Part shown: positions 47,799 to 57,399 of the stretch, one piece after another
How the letters are laid out: each line of letters starts with the position of its first letter
Position numbering within the stretch: position 1 is the first letter of the stretch
From: Caryophanales bacterium
GTDB lineage: Bacteria; Bacillota; Bacilli; Bacillales; Amphibacillaceae
Assembly (NCBI GenBank): GCA_029257405.1
Contig: JARIBO010000050.1
Coordinates: 1-64,000 of the forward strand
Reading direction: 5' to 3'
DNA length: 64,000 nt
Made by a program: the position numbers and the translations under genes
The notes under the pieces: model-generated
What the model was told of the DNA's origin: nothing
The model's database searches: none
The model's input: the letters and a program-made list of their open reading frames with translations, nothing else

Positions 47799-48554
47799 AT
47801 GTCTATAAGATGGCCTTTTTTTAAGAAAAAAAAGAAAAAAACAACTGAATTAACAGAAGATATACCAAAACATGTAGCTATAATCATGGATGGAAATGGT
47901 CGTTGGGCAAAACGTCGCGGATTACCACGTATAGCAGGACATAAAGAAGGTATGGATGTTGTTAGAGATATTGTAATAGCTGCTACAGAATCAGGAGTTG
48001 AAATTCTAACTTTATATGCTTTTTCTACAGAGAATTGGCGTAGACCTAAAGCAGAAGTCGATTTTTTAATGAAATTACCTAAAGAGTTTATGCATGTTTA
48101 CTTGCCAGAAATGATAGAAAATCACGTAAAAATTGATACTATAGGTGAATTTAAAGGATTACCAGATCATACTCGTGATGCTATTAATCATGCTAAAGAG
48201 AAAACTAAAGATAATAAAGGTTTAATATTAAATTTTGCATTAAATTATGGTAGTCGAAATGAAATTGTTAAAGCAGTAAAAGAAATTTCAAATCATGTAA
48301 ATACAGGAACATTAAAAATTGAGAATATAGATGAAGAATTATTTTCATCTTACTTATATACAAAAAATATAGGAGAACCAGATTTATTAATTCGAACAAG
48401 CGGCGAAGTCAGATTAAGTAATTTTTTACTCTGGCAACTCGCATATACTGAATTATGGTTTACAAATGAATTATGGCCTGATTTTAATGAAGAATTATTT
48501 GAGAAAGCAATGATAGATTACCAAGCACGTAAGAGACGTTTTGGTGGTATATAA
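47799..48554 (+). CDS. uppS: Isoprenyl transferase (undecaprenyl diphosphate synthase)
   Basis: A 251-residue cis-prenyltransferase that makes the C55 lipid carrier for cell wall synthesis. The catalytic Asp31 lies in IMDGNGRWAKRRGLPRIAGH. The substrate site includes YAFSTENWRRP, and the C-terminal RTSGEVRLSNFLLWQLAYTE is also typical. The N-terminus is unusually lysine-rich (residues 9-14). GGAGGAC precedes the ATG; a TATAAT at 47742-47747 may belong to its promoter. Confidence 0.97.
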   Translation: MSIRWPFFKKKKKKTTELTEDIPKHVAIIMDGNGRWAKRRGLPRIAGHKEGMDVVRDIVIAATESGVEILTLYAFSTENWRRPKAEVDFLMKLPKEFMHVYLPEMIENHVKIDTIGEFKGLPDHTRDAINHAKEKTKDNKGLILNFALNYGSRNEIVKAVKEISNHVNTGTLKIENIDEELFSSYLYTKNIGEPDLLIRTSGEVRLSNFLLWQLAYTELWFTNELWPDFNEELFEKAMIDYQARKRRFGGI

Positions 48555-48566
48555 GGTGGAAAATAA

Positions 48567-49352
48567 ATGAAAACAAGAATTATTACAGCTATTATAGGTT
48601 TAATTATAGTATTGCCAATAATCATCTATGGTAAGATACCTTTTATATTTGTAACTTTTATACTTGCTTTAGTTGGTCTTTTTGAATTAATTAGAATGTA
48701 TAAGCCTGATGAAATTTTAAGTTACTTTATATTTAGTATAGTGTTTTTTATAGGTTTAATTTACCCGAGTGAATTGATTCAAATTGCAAATATATCATTA
48801 AGTAAAAGTGATATTTTATTGTTATTTGGCATCTTTTTGCTTAGTCTGACTGTCTTCACTAAAAATAAATTTACATTTAATGATGCTGGATTTTTATTAC
48901 TTGCCACAATGTATGTGGGTTTAAGTTTTAACTATCTAATAGATATTCGTCTATCTGGACTTAATTATTTACTCTTTATTTTATTCATCATTTGGTCTAC
49001 AGATTCAGGAGCTTACTTCTTTGGTAAAGCTTTTGGTAAAAAGAAATTATGGCCAGAGATTAGTCCGAATAAAACGGTAGGCGGTGCTTTAGGTGGCTTA
49101 ATAGCAGCAGTTATAGTGAGTATTATATTTCAATTAGTTTATCCATTTGAATTTTCAATGCTAACAATTATTTTGTATGCCTTGCTAATTTCAGTAGTTG
49201 GACAAGTTGGAGATTTAGTCGCATCAGCACTTAAACGACACTATGATATAAAAGACGCAGGAAAGCTGTTTCCGGGTCATGGTGGAGTCCTAGATAGATT
49301 AGATAGTCTTATATTTGTATTGTTAGTTTTATCAATTATTCAATTTGTGTAA
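48567..49352 (+). CDS. cdsA: Phosphatidate cytidylyltransferase
   Basis: A 261-residue membrane enzyme that makes CDP-diacylglycerol from phosphatidic acid and CTP. There are several predicted transmembrane helices, and the C-terminal signature SALKRHYDIKDAGKLFPGHG with GGVLDRLDS is complete. It follows uppS by 12 bases. In Bacillus dxr comes next; here rseP does. Confidence 0.96.
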   Translation: MKTRIITAIIGLIIVLPIIIYGKIPFIFVTFILALVGLFELIRMYKPDEILSYFIFSIVFFIGLIYPSELIQIANISLSKSDILLLFGIFLLSLTVFTKNKFTFNDAGFLLLATMYVGLSFNYLIDIRLSGLNYLLFILFIIWSTDSGAYFFGKAFGKKKLWPEISPNKTVGGALGGLIAAVIVSIIFQLVYPFEFSMLTIILYALLISVVGQVGDLVASALKRHYDIKDAGKLFPGHGGVLDRLDSLIFVLLVLSIIQFV

Positions 49353-49393
49353 AGGTTTTGAGTAATTAACCCGGTTTAAAGGAGTGTGCTAAA

Positions 49394-50659
49394 TTGAATA
49401 CAGTCATAGCATTTATATTAATGTTCGGGTTACTTGTATTTGTTCATGAGTGGGGTCATTTGATTTTCGCTAAACGAGCAGGAATGCTCGCTAGAGAATT
49501 TGCCATTGGTTTTGGCCCCAAAATATTTTCATTCGTTAGAAATGAAACATTATACACAATCAGACTTATCCCAGCTGGTGGTTACGTACGTGTAGCAGGA
49601 GACGATCCTGAAATAATTGAAATCAAGCCAGGCCACCATATTGGTTTAGAGTTTAATGAGTCTGGTAAAGTTGATAAAATTATCGTTAATAATAAAGATA
49701 AATATCCGAATGCTAGAGTTATCGAAGTAGAGCGAGTTGATTTAGACCATGAATTAGTCATAGAAGGTTATGAAATTGGTCTTGAAGAAGAGAAAATGAG
49801 TTTTGAAGTTGATGAAAAAGCATTCTTTATTATGGATGAACGAAAAACACAAATTGCTCCTTATAATCGACAATTTGCTTCAAAAACAGTAGGTCAACGT
49901 GCTATGCAGTTATTTGCTGGACCGTTAATGAATTTCTTATTAGCAATCGTGATTTTCATTATTTTAGGCTTTATTCAAGGTGTTCCTATTGATCAAGCAG
50001 TAATAGGTGAAGTTCAACCGGATAGTCCTGCTGCAGAAGCAGGAATGAAAGCTAATGATGAAATATTATTAGTTGATAATAATAAAGTAGAAAAGTTTAG
50101 TGATGTATCATCATATATTATGGATCGTCCAAACGAACAAATAGAATTTGAAGTATTGCGTGATGGAAATAAAGAAATATTAGATATCGTGCCGAAAAAA
50201 GTAGATGCTGAAGGGACGGATATCGGTCAGATAGGTGTTCTTTTTGAAGTTGCCTACGAAAAATCTTTTTTCAAAACATTTAAGTATGGTTTTACACAAA
50301 CATTTGATACGACTAAAATGATCGTTACAAATCTAGCTATGTTAATTACTGGGCAGTTATCGCTCGACATGTTATCGGGGCCAGTTGGTATCTATGATGC
50401 AACAGATCAGATCGTTAAAACTGGTTTTATGAACTTCTTAATGTGGACAGCAATGTTAAGTGTTAACTTAGGTATCATTAATTTAGTACCACTTCCAGCT
50501 TTAGATGGAGGAAGATTACTATTTGTTGGTATCGAAGCAATCCGTGGGAAGCCAGTAAGTGCTCAAAAAGAAGGTTTTGTTCATTTTATTGGGTTTGCAC
50601 TTCTTATATTGCTTATGTTAGTTGTTACTTGGAATGATATCCAACGATTATTTATGTAA
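49394..50659 (+). CDS. rseP: Site-2 intramembrane metalloprotease RseP (RasP)
   Basis: A 421-residue membrane protease that cleaves anti-sigma factors and leftover signal peptides. The zinc motif HEWGH is at residues 18-22 in the first helix. A PDZ domain occupies about 195-280 (IGEVQPDSPAAEAGMKANDE), and the second metal site is in VPLPALDGGRL (about 366-376). The start is TTG at 49394 with AAAGGAG upstream. A long insert lies between the first helices and the PDZ domain. polC follows; proS is absent here. Confidence 0.95.
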   Translation: MNTVIAFILMFGLLVFVHEWGHLIFAKRAGMLAREFAIGFGPKIFSFVRNETLYTIRLIPAGGYVRVAGDDPEIIEIKPGHHIGLEFNESGKVDKIIVNNKDKYPNARVIEVERVDLDHELVIEGYEIGLEEEKMSFEVDEKAFFIMDERKTQIAPYNRQFASKTVGQRAMQLFAGPLMNFLLAIVIFIILGFIQGVPIDQAVIGEVQPDSPAAEAGMKANDEILLVDNNKVEKFSDVSSYIMDRPNEQIEFEVLRDGNKEILDIVPKKVDAEGTDIGQIGVLFEVAYEKSFFKTFKYGFTQTFDTTKMIVTNLAMLITGQLSLDMLSGPVGIYDATDQIVKTGFMNFLMWTAMLSVNLGIINLVPLPALDGGRLLFVGIEAIRGKPVSAQKEGFVHFIGFALLILLMLVVTWNDIQRLFM

Positions 50660-50672
50660 ATAAGTTTGAAAG

Positions 50673-50712
50673 AAAACAAGGCTGATATAGGTGACTATAA
50701 AGCCTTGTTTTT
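50673..50712 (+). terminator. Intrinsic terminator between rseP and polC
   Basis: AAAACAAGGCT / AGCCTTGTTTTT around a 17-base loop. The polC ribosome binding site starts only 13 bases later. Confidence 0.8.
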
Positions 50713-50737
50713 ATTAACAAGTCGTAGGAGGGGTAAA

Positions 50738-53700
50738 GTGTCATTATCTAAAAAAGAACGCATGAGTCTTTTATTAAAACAAATTGAACTATCAGAAGAG
50801 ATGGTTGAAACTTACTTTTTAGAAGCAGAAATAGAAAAACTAGAAGTATTTAAAGAACAAAAATTATGGATATTTCATTTAAATATCAATCAAGTTTTAC
50901 CTTTGAATGTTTATGAAACCTTGTTAGCCCGTTTACAAGAATCTTTTAAAGAAATTGCGCAAATTAATATAAATTTAATTTGTGAAAACAATAAATGCCT
51001 TGATGAAATTATTATTGATCATTGGTTAGGCTTTACGCGGTCAACCAATGATTTATCACCAGCTTATATTGATTTACTTCATACTCAAAGACCAAAAATA
51101 GTCGATAATAAAGTTGTCGTAACAGCGCGAAATAGTGCTGAAGCTGCAGCGCTATTTAAGCGTATAGAAGGGCCTTTTAAATCACATTTTAAAACACTTG
51201 GTTTAGATAATCTTGTTTTGGAAGTTGCTGTTACAACTGAAAAAGAAGATATAATAAACTTTAAAGAAAAAACAAACCAAGAAGATCGTGCAATAGGTCA
51301 AAAAACATTTAAAGAAAAAGAAAAACGTGAATTAACTTTAAAAACTAATGGAACAAATCAGCGCTTAGCAATCGGTTATAACATACCGGATGAACCATTG
51401 TTTATGGAAGAAATTCAAGAAGAAGAAAATAGAGTAACTGTACAAGGTTATGTTTTCAGTGTAGACGTACGTCTGCTAAGATCTAAACGTAGCTTACTAA
51501 TTATTAAAGCGACAGATTATACAGACTCATTAGAAATTAAAATGTTCTCTCGTAACGATGAAGATGCTGCAATGTTTAATAATGTTAAAGCAGGTATGTG
51601 GATTAAAGCACGTGGTAGAATCCAAACAGATACTTTTTCTAATGAATTAACTATGATGGCAAACGATATTCAAGAAGTATCAATTGCAAGGAGACGTGAT
51701 GAGGCAGAAGAAGGTAAGAAAAGAATTGAACTTCATGCTCATACGACTATGAGTCAATTAGATGCTGTCGTTTCACCGACACGCCTTATTGAGCAAGCAG
51801 CTCATTGGGGACATGAAGCTATTGCTATAACTGATCATTCAAATGTGCAAGCATATCCAGAAGCACACCGAGCAGGAAAAGAACATGACATTAAAGTTCT
51901 TTATGGCTTAGAAGCTGATCTAGTAGATGATGGAGTGCCGATTGCATATAACGTAAAAGATTTTTCACTTAATAAAGGGACATATGTTGTATTTGACGTA
52001 GAAACAACAGGTCTATCTTCTGTTTATGACACAATTATTGAATTAGCAGGTGTGAGGATGGTAGATGGTGAAATTGTTGACCGTTTTGAATCATTCGCAA
52101 ACCCTCACCGAAAATTACCTGAAATCATTATTGATATAACTGGAATTACAGATGATATGTTAGTGGATGCACCTGAGGTTGATCAAGTTTTAAAAGATTT
52201 TCATGAATGGGTAGGAGAAGACGATTGTTTAGTTGCTCATAATGCAACTTTTGATATAGGGTTTTTAAATCAAGGGTATAAAAAAATAGATTACCCAAAA
52301 GTTACAAACCCTGTTATAGATACATTAGAGTTAGCTAGATTTTTGTTTCCTAATTTAGGGAATCACAGACTAAATACATTATGTAAAAGGCTTGATGTTG
52401 AATTAACACAGCATCATAGAGCTATTTATGACGCAGAAGCTACAGCTTATTTGTTTTGGAAGCTTGTAGCACTTGTTGAAGAAGAGGAATTAGTTAATCA
52501 TAACCAATTAAATTCACATGTTGGTTCCGGAGATAGTTACCAGCATGCAAGACCATCTCATTGTACAATTCTCGTTCAAAATGAAGTAGGTTTAAAGAAT
52601 CTTTATAAACTAGTTTCTTACTCACATATTAATTACTTTTACCGAACGCCTCGAATTCCGCGTTCAGTTTTAGAGAAACACCGAGAAGGTTTGTTAATTG
52701 GTTCAAGTTGTGACCAAGGAGAAATATTTTCAACTGTAATGCAAAAATCAATTGATGAAGCAGAAGAAATAGCCGAGTTATATGATTATTTTGAAGTGCA
52801 ACCACCTGCAAATTATAGTGGTTTAATCGAAAATAGTATGATTCAAAATGAAGCACAACTATTAGAGATATTAAAAAATATTGTTGAACTAGGTGAGCGA
52901 TTGGACAAACCAGTTATTGCAACAGGTAATGTTCATTACATTGACGATCATGAAAAATTATACCGAGAAGTATTAATATCATCTCAAAAAGGTAATCCAT
53001 TAAATCGTCAAACATTGCCAGATACACCATTTAGAACGACAAATGAAATGTTAGATTGTTTTTCATTTTTAGGCGAGGAAAAAGCAAATGAAATAGTTGT
53101 TGATAATAGTCATAAAATTAATGAAATGATTGAAGACATATCTCCTGTGCAATTAGATTTATATACTCCGAGTATTGATGGTGCAGATGAAGAGGTTAAA
53201 GAATTAACATATAAAACTGCAGTAAATATTTACGGAGAAAACCTTCCTGAAATCGTTACTGAACGTCTAGAAAAAGAACTTAAAAGTATTATTGGACATG
53301 GCTTTGCGGTTATATATTTAATATCACATAAGCTTGTAAAACAATCTTTGGATGATGGTTATTTAGTTGGTTCAAGAGGATCTGTTGGTTCATCTCTTGT
53401 TGCAACAATGACCGAAATTACAGAAGTAAATCCATTGCCAGCTCATTATATTTGTAAATCGTGTCATTATAATGAATTTTTCACAGATGGTTCATATGCT
53501 AGTGGCTTTGATTTACCAGATAAAAAATGTCCAAATTGTCAGGTAGAGTTATCCAAAGAAGGACAAGATATTCCTTTTGAAACCTTTTTAGGATTCAAAG
53601 GTGATAAAGTTCCAGATATAGATTTAAACTTCTCTGGGGAATATCAATCACGTGCTCATGATTATACAAAAGAACTTTTTGGAGAAGACTATGTTTATCG

Positions 53701-55033
53701 CGCTGGAACAATCGGTACAATTGCAGAGCGTACAGCTTATGGTTATGTAAAAGGTTATGCATCAGATAAATCATTGCACATGAAAGGTGCAGAAATAGAT
53801 CGTTTAGTAAAGGGATGTACCGGTGTTAAGCGTTCTACAGGTCAACACCCAGGTGGTATCATTGTTGTACCTAAAGATAAAGATATTTATGACTTTACTC
53901 CCATTCAATTTCCAGCAAATGATAAGGAAAGTGAATGGAAGACAACTCATTTTGATTTTCATTCAATTGAAGAAAATTTGTTAAAGTTAGATATATTAGG
54001 ACATGATGACCCTACTGTTTTAAGAATGTTACAAGACTTAAGTGGAATTGATCCAACAACGTTACCACTCGATGATCCAGATGTGATGGAGATATTTTCA
54101 AGTACAAAGTCGTTAGGCGTTACTGAAAAGCAAATTGGTGGTAAAACAGGAACATTGGGTGTTCCTGAATTTGGAACTTCATTCGTTAGACAAATGCTAG
54201 AAGAAACTAAACCAAGTACGTTTTCAGAATTAGTAGTTATCTCTGGTCTATCACACGGTACTGATGTTTGGTTAGGTAATGCTCAAGATTTGATAAATGC
54301 CGGGACTTGCAATTTAACTGATGTTATTGGTTGTCGTGATGATATTATGGTTTATTTAATGCAACAAGGACTAGAAGCGTCACTTGCGTTTAAAATAATG
54401 GAATCGGTTCGAAAAGGTCGCGGGCTACAAGACGAATGGATAGCAGAAATGAAGAATAAAGGTGTGCAAAATTGGTATATCGAATCATGTAAAAAAATTA
54501 AGTACATGTTCCCCAAAGCTCACGCTGCAGCTTATGTATTAATGGCTGTTCGAATTGCTTACTTTAAAGTACATTATCCAATCTATTTTTATGCAGCTTA
54601 CTTTTCAATTAGAGCAAGTGACTTTGAACTAGATACAATGGTTAAAGGTCCTGAAGCTTTAAGAAATCGAATTGGGAATATTAAATCTCAAGGTAATGAT
54701 GCAACACCTAAAGAAAAAAACCTATTAACAGTTTTAGAAGTATCTCTTGAGATGTATGAACGTGGCTTTAGCTTTGAACGAGTGGATATATATAAATCAA
54801 AAGCAAGTGAGTTTATTGTTAATGAAAAATCACTTCTGCCTCCGTTTGATGTGGTAGATGGACTAGGTACAAATGCAGCAATTAAAATCGTTGAAGCTAG
54901 AGAAGATGGCGAATTCCTGTCAAAAGATGATTTACGTCAACGTAGTGGGATTTCAAAAACCGTATTAGAACATTTAGATAATCACGGTTGTCTAGAAGGC
55001 ATGCAAGATGAGAACCAATTATCGTTATTTTAA
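50738..55033 (+). CDS. polC: DNA polymerase III alpha subunit, Gram-positive type PolC
   Basis: A 1431-residue replicative polymerase with its own proofreading exonuclease. After an N-terminal domain and OB-fold, the PHP domain begins near 327 (RIELHAHTTMSQLDAV) and is split by the exonuclease at about 415-590 (VVFDVETTGL). The palm has PDIDLNFSGEYQ near 960, a zinc-binding Cys cluster precedes it (CKSCH..CPNC), and the C-terminus ends NQLSLF. GTG at 50738 is the start, with GGAGGGG upstream; a TTG 24 codons earlier lies inside the terminator and is rejected. Confidence 0.97.
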   Translation: MSLSKKERMSLLLKQIELSEEMVETYFLEAEIEKLEVFKEQKLWIFHLNINQVLPLNVYETLLARLQESFKEIAQININLICENNKCLDEIIIDHWLGFTRSTNDLSPAYIDLLHTQRPKIVDNKVVVTARNSAEAAALFKRIEGPFKSHFKTLGLDNLVLEVAVTTEKEDIINFKEKTNQEDRAIGQKTFKEKEKRELTLKTNGTNQRLAIGYNIPDEPLFMEEIQEEENRVTVQGYVFSVDVRLLRSKRSLLIIKATDYTDSLEIKMFSRNDEDAAMFNNVKAGMWIKARGRIQTDTFSNELTMMANDIQEVSIARRRDEAEEGKKRIELHAHTTMSQLDAVVSPTRLIEQAAHWGHEAIAITDHSNVQAYPEAHRAGKEHDIKVLYGLEADLVDDGVPIAYNVKDFSLNKGTYVVFDVETTGLSSVYDTIIELAGVRMVDGEIVDRFESFANPHRKLPEIIIDITGITDDMLVDAPEVDQVLKDFHEWVGEDDCLVAHNATFDIGFLNQGYKKIDYPKVTNPVIDTLELARFLFPNLGNHRLNTLCKRLDVELTQHHRAIYDAEATAYLFWKLVALVEEEELVNHNQLNSHVGSGDSYQHARPSHCTILVQNEVGLKNLYKLVSYSHINYFYRTPRIPRSVLEKHREGLLIGSSCDQGEIFSTVMQKSIDEAEEIAELYDYFEVQPPANYSGLIENSMIQNEAQLLEILKNIVELGERLDKPVIATGNVHYIDDHEKLYREVLISSQKGNPLNRQTLPDTPFRTTNEMLDCFSFLGEEKANEIVVDNSHKINEMIEDISPVQLDLYTPSIDGADEEVKELTYKTAVNIYGENLPEIVTERLEKELKSIIGHGFAVIYLISHKLVKQSLDDGYLVGSRGSVGSSLVATMTEITEVNPLPAHYICKSCHYNEFFTDGSYASGFDLPDKKCPNCQVELSKEGQDIPFETFLGFKGDKVPDIDLNFSGEYQSRAHDYTKELFGEDYVYRAGTIGTIAERTAYGYVKGYASDKSLHMKGAEIDRLVKGCTGVKRSTGQHPGGIIVVPKDKDIYDFTPIQFPANDKESEWKTTHFDFHSIEENLLKLDILGHDDPTVLRMLQDLSGIDPTTLPLDDPDVMEIFSSTKSLGVTEKQIGGKTGTLGVPEFGTSFVRQMLEETKPSTFSELVVISGLSHGTDVWLGNAQDLINAGTCNLTDVIGCRDDIMVYLMQQGLEASLAFKIMESVRKGRGLQDEWIAEMKNKGVQNWYIESCKKIKYMFPKAHAAAYVLMAVRIAYFKVHYPIYFYAAYFSIRASDFELDTMVKGPEALRNRIGNIKSQGNDATPKEKNLLTVLEVSLEMYERGFSFERVDIYKSKASEFIVNEKSLLPPFDVVDGLGTNAAIKIVEAREDGEFLSKDDLRQRSGISKTVLEHLDNHGCLEGMQDENQLSLF

Positions 55034-55038
55034 ACGAA

Positions 55039-55067
55039 TTGAAATACCACTCTAGATATGTTATAAT
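55039..55067 (+). promoter_or_regulatory. Promoter of the rimP-nusA-infB operon
   Basis: TTGAAA (55039-55044), 17 bases, TATAAT (55062-55067) with a TGT extension. It lies directly after the polC stop. The transcript would have a leader of about 140 bases before rimP. Confidence 0.8.
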
Positions 55068-55146
55068 CTATATGATATACAATTATAAAAATGTTGTTTT
55101 ACCGAAATTTCTTTATTAATTATTAAAAACAAAGTACTAAAATTTT

Positions 55147-55177
55147 CCCTTGCCCCAAGTTTTTGGCAAGGGTTTTA
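55147..55177 (+). terminator. Leader terminator (attenuator candidate) upstream of rimP
   Basis: CCCTTGCC / GGCAAGGG with a 10-base loop, followed by TTTTATGTTG, an interrupted T-tract. It is about 70 bases after the predicted start site and 38 before rimP. No second promoter is seen between it and rimP, so operon expression depends on read-through. Confidence 0.8.
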
Positions 55178-55214
55178 TGTTGAAAGTTAAAATATTGGCC
55201 AGGGAGGAATAAAA

Positions 55215-55685
55215 ATGAGTGAAAGAATTATAAAAACAGTATCAGAGCTCATCCAACCCATTTTGTCAAAAAGAAATCTTGAACTTGTTGATATAGAGTA
55301 TGTAAAAGAAAGTTCTGATTGGTTTTTACGCGTGTACTTAGATAAAGCTGGTGGAATCGATTTGACAGAATGTAGTCTAGTTTCTGAATTATTAAGTGAG
55401 GAATTAGATAAACAAGATTTAATTAAGGGAGCTTATTATTTAGAAGTTTCTTCGCCGGGAGCAGAAAGACCATTAAAAAATGAAGAAGACTTTAGAAATC
55501 ATATAGAACATAATGTTTATGTTACTTTATACGCTCCAATTGATGGTGAAAAAGAATATGAAGGAATTTTAAAAAGTTTTGAAGATAATAACATAGTGAT
55601 TGAATATAAAGTTAAAACAAGAGTCAAGCAAGTGAGTATTCCTTACAAAAAAATTGCTAAAGCGAGACTTGCCGTAACTTTTTAA
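55215..55685 (+). CDS. rimP: Ribosome maturation factor RimP
   Basis: A 156-residue protein needed for 30S maturation. Conserved segments are LELVDIEYVKE, LRVYLDKAGGIDLTECSLVS, YYLEVSSPGAERPL and the C-terminal SH3-like domain. It is first in the rimP-nusA-rnpM-ylxQ-infB operon, with AGGGAGG upstream. Confidence 0.96.
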   Translation: MSERIIKTVSELIQPILSKRNLELVDIEYVKESSDWFLRVYLDKAGGIDLTECSLVSELLSEELDKQDLIKGAYYLEVSSPGAERPLKNEEDFRNHIEHNVYVTLYAPIDGEKEYEGILKSFEDNNIVIEYKVKTRVKQVSIPYKKIAKARLAVTF

Positions 55686-55697
55686 GGAGGAATTATT

Positions 55698-56798
55698 TTG
55701 AGCAACGAATTATTTGATGCGTTAAATTTTCTTGTTAAAGAAAAAAACATAGATAAAACAATTTTATTAGAAGCATTAGAAGCAGCTTTAATATCAGCTT
55801 ACAAAAAGAACTTTAATTCTAGCGGAAACGTAAGGGTAGAGCTAGATGAAGATGAAGGTACAATGAAAGTTTATGCACGGAAAGTCGTTGTAGATGAACT
55901 TGAAAATGAATTAGAAGAAATTACGCTTGAAGAAGCACACGAAATAAATTTATCTCTAGAAGTAGATGATGTAGTAGAAATAGAAGTTACACCTAAAGAT
56001 TTTGGTCGAATTGCAGCTCAAGCAGCAAAACAAGTTGTTACTCAAAGAGTAAGAGAAGCTGAGCGTAGTGTTATTTTTACAGAATACGAAGACCGTGAAG
56101 AAGATGTTATGACAGGAATTATTCAAAGAGTAGATTCTAATTTTGTATACGTTGACTTAGGTAGAATAGAAGCAAAACTTGCTGAACAAGAACAAATTAG
56201 TACGGAAAGCTACGAGGTACATAGTCGTATTAAAGTTTATGTAACTAAAGTTGAAAATACGAGTAAGGGACCTCAAGTTTTAATTTCAAGAGCACATCCA
56301 GGATTGTTAAAGCGTTTATTTGAAATGGAAGTTCCAGAAATATATGATGGGACGGTTGAGGTTAAGTCAATTTCAAGAGAAGCAGGGGACCGTTCAAAAA
56401 TTTCTGTTTATGCTGCTGACGAAGAAGTGGATCCTGTTGGATCATGTGTAGGTCCTAAAGGCCAACGTGTTCAGGCAGTAGTTGATGAATTAAATGGTGA
56501 AAAAATAGATATTGTTGAATGGTCTGAAGACCCTGTGGTTTATGTATCTAACGCATTAAGTCCATCTAAAGTATTAGATGTCATTGTAGATGAAGAAAAC
56601 AATTCTACTGTTGTAATTGTACCAGACTATCAATTGTCTTTAGCAATTGGTAAACGAGGACAAAATGCTCGTTTAGCTGCAAAGTTAACAGGTTGGAAAA
56701 TAGATATTAAAAGTGAATCAGCTGCCAAAGAAGAAGGTATAGAAATTAATCCAATATCTGAACTTGAAGTTGATCAAGAAGATGAATTATTAGATTAG
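55698..56798 (+). CDS. nusA: Transcription elongation/termination factor NusA
   Basis: A 366-residue RNA polymerase-binding protein that stimulates pausing and intrinsic termination. The N-terminal domain (about 1-125), S1 domain (about 135-200; [16 protein letters not shown]) and two KH domains ([29 protein letters not shown]) are present, without the C-terminal acidic repeats of E. coli. It starts with TTG at 55698 behind AAGGAGG. The leader terminator of its operon may be its own target. Confidence 0.97.
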   Translation: MSNELFDALNFLVKEKNIDKTILLEALEAALISAYKKNFNSSGNVRVELDEDEGTMKVYARKVVVDELENELEEITLEEAHEINLSLEVDDVVEIEVTPKDFGRIAAQAAKQVVTQRVREAERSVIFTEYEDREEDVMTGIIQRVDSNFVYVDLGRIEAKLAEQEQISTESYEVHSRIKVYVTKVENTSKGPQVLISRAHPGLLKRLFEMEVPEIYDGTVEVKSISREAGDRSKISVYAADEEVDPVGSCVGPKGQRVQAVVDELNGEKIDIVEWSEDPVVYVSNALSPSKVLDVIVDEENNSTVVIVPDYQLSLAIGKRGQNARLAAKLTGWKIDIKSESAAKEEGIEINPISELEVDQEDELLD

Positions 56799-56811
56799 CT
56801 GGAGGAGTTTT

Positions 56812-57087
56812 ATGGTTAAAAAACGTAAAGTACCTTTAAGAAAATGTTTAGTAACTAAAGAATTAAAGCCAAAAGAAGAGCTCATACGTTTAGTGAAAAC
56901 AAAAGAAAATGAAATCTTAATAGATCCTTCAGGTAAACTTAATGGTAGAGGTGCTTACCTAACGTATGATAAAGAAGTATTTTTAAAAGCGAAAGAAGAG
57001 AATTTACTAGCACAAGCATTTAAAATGAAAATTGAACCAAAAATATATGAAGATTTACTAACTTTAATAAGTGATAGTAATGAATAA
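56812..57087 (+). CDS. rnpM: RNase P modulator RnpM (YlxR)
   Basis: A 91-residue basic protein of the YlxR family (DUF448): VPLRKCLVTKELKPKEELIR followed by the signature DPSGKLNGRGAYL. B. subtilis YlxR binds RNase P RNA and lowers its activity. GGAGGAG precedes the ATG. It overlaps ylxQ by 8 bases. Confidence 0.93.
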   Translation: MVKKRKVPLRKCLVTKELKPKEELIRLVKTKENEILIDPSGKLNGRGAYLTYDKEVFLKAKEENLLAQAFKMKIEPKIYEDLLTLISDSNE

Positions 57088-57379
57088 ACAATACTTGAAT
57101 TTATTAGGATTAGCTTTTCGAGCGCGTAAATGTACTTTAGGGGAAGAATTAATCCTTAAAAACATACAAAATAAGCAAGCAAAAATTGTATTAATTGCTA
57201 GCGATATTAGCGAAAGTACAAAAAAGAAAATAATTAATAAATGCACGACTTACGAAGTTGACTATCGATCTGTGGATAATCGTGAAGTATTAGGTCAAGC
57301 CATAGGAAAGTCAAATAGAGTAGCTATAGCGATAATTGATGAAGGTTTTGCTAAGAAATTTCGCACGCTACTATCGTAA
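57080..57379 (+). CDS. ylxQ: L7Ae-family RNA-binding protein YlxQ
   Basis: A 99-residue protein of the L7Ae/L30e/Gadd45 fold: [35 protein letters not shown] and [14 protein letters not shown]. It probably binds kink-turn RNA; its role is unsettled. The ATG at 57080 overlaps the rnpM end and is the family-like start. Confidence 0.92.
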   Translation: MNKQYLNLLGLAFRARKCTLGEELILKNIQNKQAKIVLIASDISESTKKKIINKCTTYEVDYRSVDNREVLGQAIGKSNRVAIAIIDEGFAKKFRTLLS

Positions 57380-57399
57380 AATATCTCGGGGGTGAACGT

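Noticed and set aside
50666-50737. 24-codon N-terminal extension of PolC from a TTG
   Set aside because: The extension lies across an intrinsic terminator hairpin, and a GGAGGGG site 7 bases before GTG at 50738 gives the family-like start.
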